Shown here: in pieces, positions 4,354-9,850 of the stretch | Numbering within the stretch: the stretch's first letter is position 1 | How the letters are laid out: every line of letters starts with the position of its first letter | Assembly: GCA_944387905.1 (NCBI GenBank) | Contig: CALXGU010000045.1 | Coordinates: forward strand, 1 to 9,850 | DNA from: an uncultured Clostridia bacterium | GTDB taxonomy: Bacteria > Bacillota > Clostridia > Oscillospirales > QAKW01 | Reading direction: 5' to 3' | DNA: 9,850 nt | Program-made: the position numbers and the translations under genes | The notes under the pieces: model-generated | Databases searched by the model: none | Told to the model about the DNA's origin: nothing | The model's input: only the letters and a program-made list of their open reading frames with translations

Positions 4354-6471
4354 ATGTACGAAAATCACAGAATTTTTGAAACGGAAATTGCCGGCCGCAA
4401 ACTTATTGTCGAAACCGGCAAGTATGCCGAACTTGCCAATGGCTCGGCACTTGTGCGCTATGGAGATACTGTTATTCTCGCAACTGCAACAGCATCAAAG
4501 AAACCCCGCGACGGTATAGACTTTTTCCCGCTCTCGGTCGATTTTGAGGAACGTCTGTATTCAGTCGGAAAAATCCCCGGCAGCTTCCTTCGCCGTGAAG
4601 GTCGTCCGAGCGAAAAGGCAATACTAAGCTCGAGAGTTATCGACAGATCCATCCGTCCGCTTTTCCCCAAGGATATGCGCAATGACGTCAATGTCAATAT
4701 CACCGTTCTGGCAGTAGACCAGGATAATATACCTGAAATCGTCGGAATGATAGGCGCGTCTGTTGCCCTGTCAATTTCTGATATACCTTTCAACGGTCCT
4801 ATAAGCGGAGTTTCGGTAGGATACGTCGACGATCAGATCGTATTCAACCCCACTGCCCAGCAGCGTGAAAAGTCCCAAATGGCTGTAACCGTTGCTTCAA
4901 CCGCATATAAGGTTACCATGATAGAGGCCGGTGCAAATGAGATCCCCGATGACATTATGTATGACGGAATCATGCAGGGCCATAACGAAAATCAGAAAAT
5001 CGTAGAGTTTATCAACGGTATTACCGCTCAAATCGGCAAACCGAAATTTACTTTTGAATCCTGCGAGGTCGACCATGAGCTGTATGACAGCATAAAGGAC
5101 TATGCTCAGGACGATATGAAATTAGCTCTGGACTGCAATGACAAGGATAAAAGAGACAGAGATATAGCGCTTGTATATGAAAAAGTCCATGCTCAGTTCG
5201 ATGAGGATAACCAGGATCGCACAGCAATGATAGACGAATGTCTGTACAAGCTTCAAAAGTACATTGTCCGCACCTGGCTTTCTGAAGAAGGCAAGCGTGT
5301 TGACGGCAGAGGCATAGATGATCTGCGTCCGCTTTATGCAGAAGTGGGTCTGCTTCCCAAAGTTCACGGCTGCGGTCTTTTTGCGCGCGGAAAAACACAG
5401 GTCCTCACTGTCGCGACTCTCGGCATGATTTCTGAAGAGCAGGTGCTGGACGGACTTGACGATGTTGAGACAAAAAGATATATACATCACTATAATATGC
5501 CCGGTTTTACCGTCGGAGATGCCAAGCCTTCAAGAAGTCCGGGCAGACGTGAAATAGGTCACGGTGCTCTTGCTGAACGCGCTCTGGAGCCGGTGATTCC
5601 GTCTATTGAGGAATTTCCGTATACAATCCGTCTTGTTTCTGACGTGCTCACTTCCAACGGGTCTACATCACAGGGCTCGATCTGCGGTTCTACACTTGCT
5701 CTTATGGATGCCGGCGTTCCTATCAAAGCTCCTGTTGCGGGTATTTCATGCGGTCTTATAACACGTGATGACGGCAGCTTTATGACTATGGTTGATATTC
5801 AGGGAATAGAAGACTTTTTCGGCGATATGGACTTTAAAGTTGCCGGCACGAAAAAAGGTATAACCGCTATCCAGATGGATATAAAAGTAGACGGTCTTAC
5901 AGGCCAGATAATCAAAGAGGCTCTCGAGAAGACCAGAAAAGCCAGATACTATATTCTTGACGAGGTAATGCTTAAGGCTATTGCAAAACCGCGAGACGAT
6001 GTTAAAGAATGGACTCCGAAAGTCATAACCTACAGCATAAATCCTGAAAAAATACGCGATGTTATCGGTACCGGCGGTAAAGTGATCCAGAAAATAGTCG
6101 CGGATACAGGCGCCAAAATAGATATAGAGGATGACGGTTCCGTATTTATTTCCGCCACCGAAAAATCAGCAGCCGATAAAGCCTTGGAAATAATCAAGGG
6201 TATCGTATTTGAACCCGAAATAGGCGCGATATACAGAGCTAAGGTCGTAAAACTTATGCAGTTCGGCGCATTTGTAGAATTTGCGCCCGGCAAGGAAGGT
6301 CTTGTGCATATTTCCAAGCTTGATACCAAGCGTGTTGAGAAAGTAGAAGACCTGCTCTCCGAAGGTGATGAAATATATGTCAAATTCATGGAAATCGACG
6401 ATAAGGGCAGATATAATTTATCAAGAAAAGACGCACTTATAGATATGCAAAACGGCGCTACCGTTCAATAG
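4354..6471 (+). CDS. pnp: Polynucleotide phosphorylase (polyribonucleotide nucleotidyltransferase)
   Basis: This 705-residue PNPase degrades RNA from the 3' end using phosphate and can add tails in reverse; it works as a homotrimer. Domains in order are the first RNase PH fold (about 1-145), a helical linker (about 146-310), the second, catalytic RNase PH fold (about 312-545), a KH domain (552-615) with the GxxG loop IGTGGK (571-576), and an S1 domain (620-692) with QFGAFVEF and GLVHISKL. The phosphate-binding segment TSNGSTSQGS (433-442) is intact. Asp487 and Asp493 (in IEDFFGDMDFKVAGT) match the catalytic metal-binding Asp486 and Asp492 of the E. coli enzyme. Length is typical and no lesion is seen. 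It follows rpsO by 162 nt, a space filled with two hairpins, with no convincing promoter of its own. Confidence 0.99.
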   Translation: MYENHRIFETEIAGRKLIVETGKYAELANGSALVRYGDTVILATATASKKPRDGIDFFPLSVDFEERLYSVGKIPGSFLRREGRPSEKAILSSRVIDRSIRPLFPKDMRNDVNVNITVLAVDQDNIPEIVGMIGASVALSISDIPFNGPISGVSVGYVDDQIVFNPTAQQREKSQMAVTVASTAYKVTMIEAGANEIPDDIMYDGIMQGHNENQKIVEFINGITAQIGKPKFTFESCEVDHELYDSIKDYAQDDMKLALDCNDKDKRDRDIALVYEKVHAQFDEDNQDRTAMIDECLYKLQKYIVRTWLSEEGKRVDGRGIDDLRPLYAEVGLLPKVHGCGLFARGKTQVLTVATLGMISEEQVLDGLDDVETKRYIHHYNMPGFTVGDAKPSRSPGRREIGHGALAERALEPVIPSIEEFPYTIRLVSDVLTSNGSTSQGSICGSTLALMDAGVPIKAPVAGISCGLITRDDGSFMTMVDIQGIEDFFGDMDFKVAGTKKGITAIQMDIKVDGLTGQIIKEALEKTRKARYYILDEVMLKAIAKPRDDVKEWTPKVITYSINPEKIRDVIGTGGKVIQKIVADTGAKIDIEDDGSVFISATEKSAADKALEIIKGIVFEPEIGAIYRAKVVKLMQFGAFVEFAPGKEGLVHISKLDTKRVEKVEDLLSEGDEIYVKFMEIDDKGRYNLSRKDALIDMQNGATVQ

Positions 6472-6472
6472 A

Positions 6473-6505
6473 AATAGTGCGGCACATACATTGTGCCGCA
6501 TTATT
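6473..6505 (+). terminator. Intrinsic terminator of the rpsO-pnp unit
   Basis: AATAGTGCGGCACA (6473-6486) pairs over 14 positions, with one G-U, with TGTGCCGCATTATT (6492-6505) around the loop TACAT. The GC-rich core is nine perfect pairs and is followed by TTATTAAATTT. It begins one base after the pnp stop. Confidence 0.8.
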
Positions 6506-6518
6506 AAATTTACTTATC

Positions 6519-6547
6519 TTTACATTTTTTCGTTTTTCTTGTATAAT
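6519..6547 (+). promoter_or_regulatory. Promoter of the LTA-synthase-like gene (TTTACA-17-TATAAT)
   Basis: The -35 TTTACA (6519-6524) and perfect -10 TATAAT (6542-6547) have a 17-bp spacer. The start would be near 6554, leaving a leader of about 19 nt that carries GGAGG at 6559-6563. It lies right after the pnp terminator, so this gene is an independent unit. Confidence 0.75.
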
Positions 6548-6572
6548 CTTATTATCGTGGAGGTTTATGTTG

Positions 6573-8462
6573 ATGAAGCTTTATGATAACTTAAAAAAAT
6601 ATGTTTTTGACAAACTGTGGTTCAAAATATTGGTGTACTGCAGCCTGCCTTTTTATATATTTTTGTGCATGAGCTATTTAGAATATATGAATTACAGACA
6701 GGTACGTCTTGTGCTGGGTCTTTGGTCAAGAAACTTCGGTGCATTTATTCTTGCTTTATCAATACTTGCGATAATATCGGTAATACTGCTCCTGCTCTGC
6801 CGCAAAATATGGATCTACGCGGTCGTATTCGGTTCGTTCTCGGTTATAATCGGATTGATAAACTGTGTCAAATACGCGGTCAATGGCGACTATTTCTTTC
6901 CCTGGGATATAAGTATGGCAGGAAATATGGGACAGCTGATAGGCTTTGCGCGCTTTGATCTGCCGCCTTACTTTTGGCTTTTGCTGCCCATGATCATAAT
7001 CGCATGCGTGATATATGCTCTGTCCAAAACAGAAATACCCGTTAAATGGTATATCAGAGTTCCGTCTGCTGTTGTTATCAGCCTGATTTTTGTGTTCTTT
7101 TACAACAGTCCGAACACAACAGAACGCGTGCTCAATAAATTTAATATGACTTTTAACGACAATATACTTCAGGCTTCGAATTATTACGCAAACGGATTTG
7201 TCAACGCTTTTGCCATCAACTGTTTTGCCCTCAAGGTCGTTGAGCCGGAAGGCTACAGTCAACAGCAAATACAGGAATATTTAAGCGGATACGAAAGCAC
7301 AACCAAAATAGCTGCCGATGACGGCGCGCCCGATGTGATAGTCGTTCTTTCAGAGGCATTTTTTGATGTCACAAAACTCAACGGCACCGAATTTTCACAG
7401 GATCCTCTTAAAAATTTCAGGGAAATCTCCGCAAGAGAAAATGCGTACTCGGGAGATCTCATTTCCTCCGCTCTTGGCGGCGGCACGATCAGAACAGAGT
7501 TTGAAATATTGACAGGACTCACCGTAGATTACCTCACAAACGGTACAAGCCCATATATTTATATAACAAAAGACATTGAGACATATGTATCAAATTATAA
7601 GGATCAGGGCTATTACACTAAGGCTATACACACCTATAACCGTGATTTCTATATGCGGGATTCTGCCTATCCTTATCTGGGCTTTGACGAATTTGTGGCA
7701 GAGGATGAAATCGCTCAGCGTGCCGACGCCCAATGGCGCCGCGGATATATTACCGATCAGACTCTTGTCAATGAAATTACAGATACTCTTGAGGAGCATA
7801 CCGATACACCCAATTTCATTTTTGCAATAACTATGGAAAACCATCAAAGCTACGGCAAGACAGACCCGAATGATATTGTTATAGAAGTCAAAAACAACAG
7901 TCTTGACAGCGATACTCTCGATGCGGTGACAACATATACTCAAGGCGCATATTATGCCGACTTGTCGCTCGCTTCGCTTGTAGACTATATAGATAACCGC
8001 GAAAAAGAAACAATACTTCTGTTTTTCGGTGATCATCTGCCAACGCTCGGTTCCAATCAAGCGGCTTACAAGCAGGCGGGAAATGTAGGCAACCCGGATT
8101 TGACCGAGCTTGAAGTAAAACTGTTTCTTTACAGCACCCCGTTTTTGTTCTACTCAAATTATGATATCGATTACGATACGACCATGCAGGGAAAAAGCAG
8201 TATATCAACCTACTACATGCTTTCTCTTTTGGCTGATCTGACAGGAACTCAAAAAACCGCATATATGAATTATCTTTTAGATCATTACAATGATTTGCCG
8301 TATTATAACGTAAGAGTTGCAAATACATTGACAGAATCACAGTCAGAGTATATCAATTCACTTAAACTCATAACCTTCGACAGAGTCCGAGGCGCAGGAT
8401 ACTCCGGCAGCCCGAATGCGTCCGAATCATCTGATGATACGAATATTAAAAGCTCACCGTAG
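6573..8462 (+). CDS. LTA synthase family membrane phosphoglycerol transferase (sulfatase fold)
   Basis: This 629-residue enzyme has five membrane helices (about 13-38, 54-76, 78-98, 132-151, 161-178) followed by an extracellular alkaline-phosphatase/sulfatase domain (about 250-600), the plan of S. aureus LtaS. It likely moves glycerol-phosphate from phosphatidylglycerol onto a lipoteichoic acid or related envelope polymer. Catalytic matches are Glu261 (VVLSEAFFD), the threonine nucleophile Thr305 in GGGTIRTEFE, His424 in TMENHQSYG, and Asp487-His488 in FFGDHLPTLG. The C-terminal tail (about 609-629) is rich in Ser, Asp and Gly. GGAGG (6559-6563) sits 9 nt before ATG 6573 and only 3 nt before an in-frame ATG at 6567, so I prefer 6573. 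The frame is open further upstream to 6477, but that part overlaps the pnp terminator and promoter. The exact acceptor polymer is unknown. Confidence 0.9.
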   Translation: MKLYDNLKKYVFDKLWFKILVYCSLPFYIFLCMSYLEYMNYRQVRLVLGLWSRNFGAFILALSILAIISVILLLLCRKIWIYAVVFGSFSVIIGLINCVKYAVNGDYFFPWDISMAGNMGQLIGFARFDLPPYFWLLLPMIIIACVIYALSKTEIPVKWYIRVPSAVVISLIFVFFYNSPNTTERVLNKFNMTFNDNILQASNYYANGFVNAFAINCFALKVVEPEGYSQQQIQEYLSGYESTTKIAADDGAPDVIVVLSEAFFDVTKLNGTEFSQDPLKNFREISARENAYSGDLISSALGGGTIRTEFEILTGLTVDYLTNGTSPYIYITKDIETYVSNYKDQGYYTKAIHTYNRDFYMRDSAYPYLGFDEFVAEDEIAQRADAQWRRGYITDQTLVNEITDTLEEHTDTPNFIFAITMENHQSYGKTDPNDIVIEVKNNSLDSDTLDAVTTYTQGAYYADLSLASLVDYIDNREKETILLFFGDHLPTLGSNQAAYKQAGNVGNPDLTELEVKLFLYSTPFLFYSNYDIDYDTTMQGKSSISTYYMLSLLADLTGTQKTAYMNYLLDHYNDLPYYNVRVANTLTESQSEYINSLKLITFDRVRGAGYSGSPNASESSDDTNIKSSP

Positions 8463-8477
8463 ACTCGGTGAGCTTTT
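8448..8477. terminator. Bidirectional terminator between the LTA-synthase-like gene and gerQ
   Basis: AAAAGCTCACCG (8448-8459) and CGGTGAGCTTTT (8466-8477) form a perfect 12-bp stem with a six-base loop. T-rich tracts follow on both strands, so it can end both convergent transcripts. The plus-strand stop codon TAG (8460-8462) lies in the loop, and the last four sense codons form the 5' arm. Confidence 0.87.
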
Positions 8478-8479
8478 TA

Positions 8480-8842
8480 TTATACTCTTTTAAGAGTAGT
8501 TCTTGCAATTTGCTGGCTGCTTCCTCCGCTCGGGGACAGGAATGTTACAAACTCAATAGAATACAAATTACAAACCGTATATGTATCCGCGCGATCATCA
8601 TACAGCACTATATAACTGACACCTACAAGATACAGTATCCCCTCTTTCCGAACTATATTAGACGAACCTACAAGAAAATCCACAACAACCCTGTTGCCTG
8701 TGTTTGAAGCAAGCATTTGCTGCAAAGACCCCTGGTATCCATTGTTTATGGCATCATTCAATATATTTTGATCGCCTGATATAGAACTGTGCATACTGCT
8801 TTGTGATCCGTTCAACGGTAAATTCATATCCTGTTCTGCCAT
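8480..8842 (-). CDS. gerQ: Spore coat protein GerQ-like
   Basis: This is a 120-residue soluble protein. GerQ is a coat protein needed to retain the cortex hydrolase CwlJ in the spore and so for CwlJ-dependent germination. The N-terminal part (1-45) is polar and rich in Gln, Ser and Asn. The core (about 48-102) has GNRVVVDFLVGS, a short turn, then VGVSYIVL and CNLYSIEFVTFL, similar in pattern to the conserved GerQ C-terminal domain. The strongest support is context: it lies 12 nt downstream of a cwlJ-type gene in the same order as the B. subtilis cwlJ-gerQ operon. Its AGGAGG (8851-8856) overlaps the cwlJ stop. It is shorter than the roughly 180-residue Bacillus protein and lacks lysine before residue 66. 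A more general coat protein is the alternative. Confidence 0.75.
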   Translation of the reverse strand: MAEQDMNLPLNGSQSSMHSSISGDQNILNDAINNGYQGSLQQMLASNTGNRVVVDFLVGSSNIVRKEGILYLVGVSYIVLYDDRADTYTVCNLYSIEFVTFLSPSGGSSQQIARTTLKRV

Positions 8843-8854
8843 CGATATTTCCTC

Positions 8855-9292
8855 CTATGTATAATAATATAAATCAGTAGGATTGTAAAAACAATGTTGC
8901 CCGAGAGTTGTAAAATAATAACCGACTTCGCTTGGAAAGGTCTGACGACATTCCGCCGAATACGGATTGTAAAACCACAGTGCCTGACCAAAATCCGCAA
9001 GTCTCTGACCCGATATTGCCATATCTGCAATTTCATAATGTATCTGCTGCGGATTCATATTATATATATTCTGCGGATTATAACGTCCGTTTTCTGTTTC
9101 ACTCGCACATACAAACTGTCCCGGCTGAAAAATAATATTTCGTATACTACCCTTGCCTACGCGGTTATATTCACCGGCCGGAGCGTTTACTCGATTCATC
9201 ACCACCCCTGCAACTGCCATCATGCCGTCGAATCCCTCGCCTCCTGCTTCACACTGTATCAGCCTTGCAAGAAGTTCTCTGTCACTGTACAT
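8855..9292 (-). CDS. cwlJ: Spore cortex-lytic hydrolase, SleB/CwlJ family (CwlJ type)
   Basis: This 145-residue Hydrolase_2 (SleB/CwlJ) protein would break down cortex peptidoglycan during germination. The catalytic-domain start LIQCEAGGEGFDGMMAVAGV contains the conserved glutamate (Glu15), followed by VMNRV (31-35). A central FQPGQFVCASE segment (55-65) and a C-terminal FYNP...VGYYF...HCFYNP region (107-138) are typical of the family. There is no signal peptide or peptidoglycan-binding domain. That fits CwlJ (about 142 residues, made in the mother cell and placed in the coat) rather than secreted SleB. The start ATG 9292 has GAGGGTGG about 4 nt upstream. The adjacent gerQ-like gene reinforces the CwlJ call. 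Confidence 0.87.
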   Translation of the reverse strand: MYSDRELLARLIQCEAGGEGFDGMMAVAGVVMNRVNAPAGEYNRVGKGSIRNIIFQPGQFVCASETENGRYNPQNIYNMNPQQIHYEIADMAISGQRLADFGQALWFYNPYSAECRQTFPSEVGYYFTTLGQHCFYNPTDLYYYT

Positions 9293-9311
9293 TTTACCAC
9301 CCTCTCATAAA

Positions 9312-9340
9312 ATAATATGCCTTGTGTATATTTGAAATGA
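9312..9340 (-). promoter_or_regulatory. Possible sigma-E type sporulation promoter for cwlJ-gerQ
   Basis: On the minus strand CATATTAT (9312-9319) resembles the sigma-E -10 pattern CATAnnnT. It is preceded after 14 bp by TCATTTC (9334-9340), a partial match to the sigma-E -35. The start would fall near 9305, just before the ribosome binding site. B. subtilis cwlJ is known to be transcribed in the mother cell under sigma-E. The match is short and could be chance in AT-rich DNA. Confidence 0.35.
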
Positions 9341-9380
9341 CTTAAACCACTCAAAATATACACTCTTTTATAAATAAAAA

Positions 9381-9403
9381 CCGGAAGGAATTTATCCTTC
9401 CGG
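9381..9403 (-). terminator. Intrinsic terminator of the SLH-protein gene
   Basis: CCGGAAGGA (9381-9389) and TCCTTCCGG (9395-9403) form a perfect 9-bp stem with a 5-base loop. On the minus strand it is followed by TTTTTATTTAT, a good T-run, 14 bases after the SLH stop codon. It separates the SLH gene from cwlJ, which therefore needs its own promoter. Confidence 0.87.
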
Positions 9404-9417
9404 TCAAATTATATCGT

Positions 9418-9850
9418 TCATTTTACAGCCTCCGGCTGCTGTACTGGCTGTGTAGAGGTATCTTTCGGCTTTAACAGCTTTATCAAATTGGTATTATAAA
9501 TTATCTGTGCAAATTCCGCGCGAGTTATATGTCCCTTAGGGTCAAATGTATTATCCGGCCTTCCGTTGACTATTTCTCCGCGCTGCATACGAAGTACTGC
9601 ATCCAGCGCCCACTTGCCTATTTTATCCTCATCGGCAAAACTAGAAACCTGCGTATTTCTGGTAGACAGCTCACAAAAATCAAAAAAGTTGGACAAAAGC
9701 ACACAAGCCTGCTCTCGTGTCATAAAATCATCAGGACAAAATTCTGTTTCCGTCATACCGTGTACTATACCGTTTTGCTCTGACCATGCGATATGAGCAC
9801 CGTAATACTTGCTCATATCAACATCTATAAATGATGTCTGTGTAAAACCG
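9418..9850 (-). CDS. S-layer homology (SLH) domain protein, C-terminal part (start beyond window)
   Basis: The reading frame stays open to the right edge, so at least 143 codons of a longer gene are visible. Two SLH repeats can be read. One begins FIDVD, continues AHIAWSEQNGIVHGM and ends PDDFMTREQACVLL. The other begins SFADEDKIGKWALDAV and ends FDPKGHITRAEFAQII. SLH repeats anchor proteins to pyruvylated secondary cell-wall polymers. They are at the protein's C-terminus here, followed by a short Lys/Pro/Gln tail (about 20 residues). The ATG at 9816 is internal to the first repeat and is not the start. The N-terminal function is outside the window, so enzyme or S-layer roles cannot be separated. 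Confidence 0.87.
   Translation of the reverse strand, partial: GFTQTSFIDVDMSKYYGAHIAWSEQNGIVHGMTETEFCPDDFMTREQACVLLSNFFDFCELSTRNTQVSSFADEDKIGKWALDAVLRMQRGEIVNGRPDNTFDPKGHITRAEFAQIIYNTNLIKLLKPKDTSTQPVQQPEAVK

Noticed and set aside
4277..4519. Plus-strand 80-residue frame overlapping the pnp start
   Set aside because: It starts inside the leader hairpin, has no ribosome binding site, and overlaps pnp in another frame.
5048..5490. Two overlapping minus-strand frames inside pnp
   Set aside because: Antisense shadows of a highly conserved gene.
6759..7268. Minus-strand 169-residue frame inside the LTA-synthase-like gene
   Set aside because: Shadow frame with odd composition and no start signals.
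7888..8340. Minus-strand 150-residue frame inside the LTA-synthase-like gene
   Set aside because: Antisense shadow; the sense frame carries the catalytic FFGDH motif.
8484..8500. Short palindrome CTCTTTTAAGAG near the gerQ end
   Set aside because: It is within the coding region, AT-rich, and adjacent to a much better terminator; probably chance.
8894..9310. Plus-strand 138-residue frame opposite cwlJ
   Set aside because: Cys/Ile-rich shadow of cwlJ with no recognisable domain.

Overview
The window reads as chromosomal DNA of an endospore-forming member of the Firmicutes, most likely class Clostridia. The evidence is a cwlJ-gerQ spore germination pair, strong AGGAGG-type ribosome binding sites, TTTACA/TATAAT promoters with 17-bp spacers, an S-layer homology (SLH) protein, and AT-leaning moderate base composition. 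It looks like core genome. I see no insertion sequence, phage gene, CRISPR array, tRNA or rRNA, and no gene-free stretch over 300 bases.

Layout, left to right. (1) Positions 1-2134, minus strand: an OmpR-type response regulator, then its membrane histidine kinase 3 nt downstream, then the first two codons of a further gene cut by the window edge. (2) 2229-2855, minus strand: a YigZ/IMPACT-family protein, divergent from a plus-strand sugar-isomerase-like TIM-barrel gene (2943-3761). The two share a short AT-rich region where predicted promoters face each other with nearly touching -10 boxes. (3) 3782-6505, plus strand: the conserved rpsO-pnp pair (ribosomal protein S15 and polynucleotide phosphorylase). 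rpsO has a strong promoter with an A-tract UP element and a folded leader that can pair with its own Shine-Dalgarno sequence. A long, nearly continuous hairpin lies just upstream of pnp. (4) 6519-8477, plus strand: a lipoteichoic-acid-synthase-type membrane phosphoglycerol transferase with its own promoter. It converges on the gerQ end and shares a bidirectional terminator with it. (5) 8480-9319, minus strand: cwlJ then gerQ in one transcript, with a possible sporulation sigma-E promoter. (6) 9381-9850, minus strand: the C-terminal part of an SLH protein, with its own terminator.

Functional themes: cell-envelope sensing and building (two-component system, LTA-synthase-like enzyme, SLH protein), spore cortex lysis (CwlJ with its partner GerQ), and translation/RNA decay (S15, PNPase). 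The most interesting content is non-coding: the rpsO leader, with a G-U/G-C motif and an anti-Shine-Dalgarno element, and the roughly 80-nt pnp leader hairpin. The hairpin resembles in layout the RNase III/PNPase autoregulatory hairpin known from E. coli pnp. I found no clear evidence of an entirely new multi-gene system.
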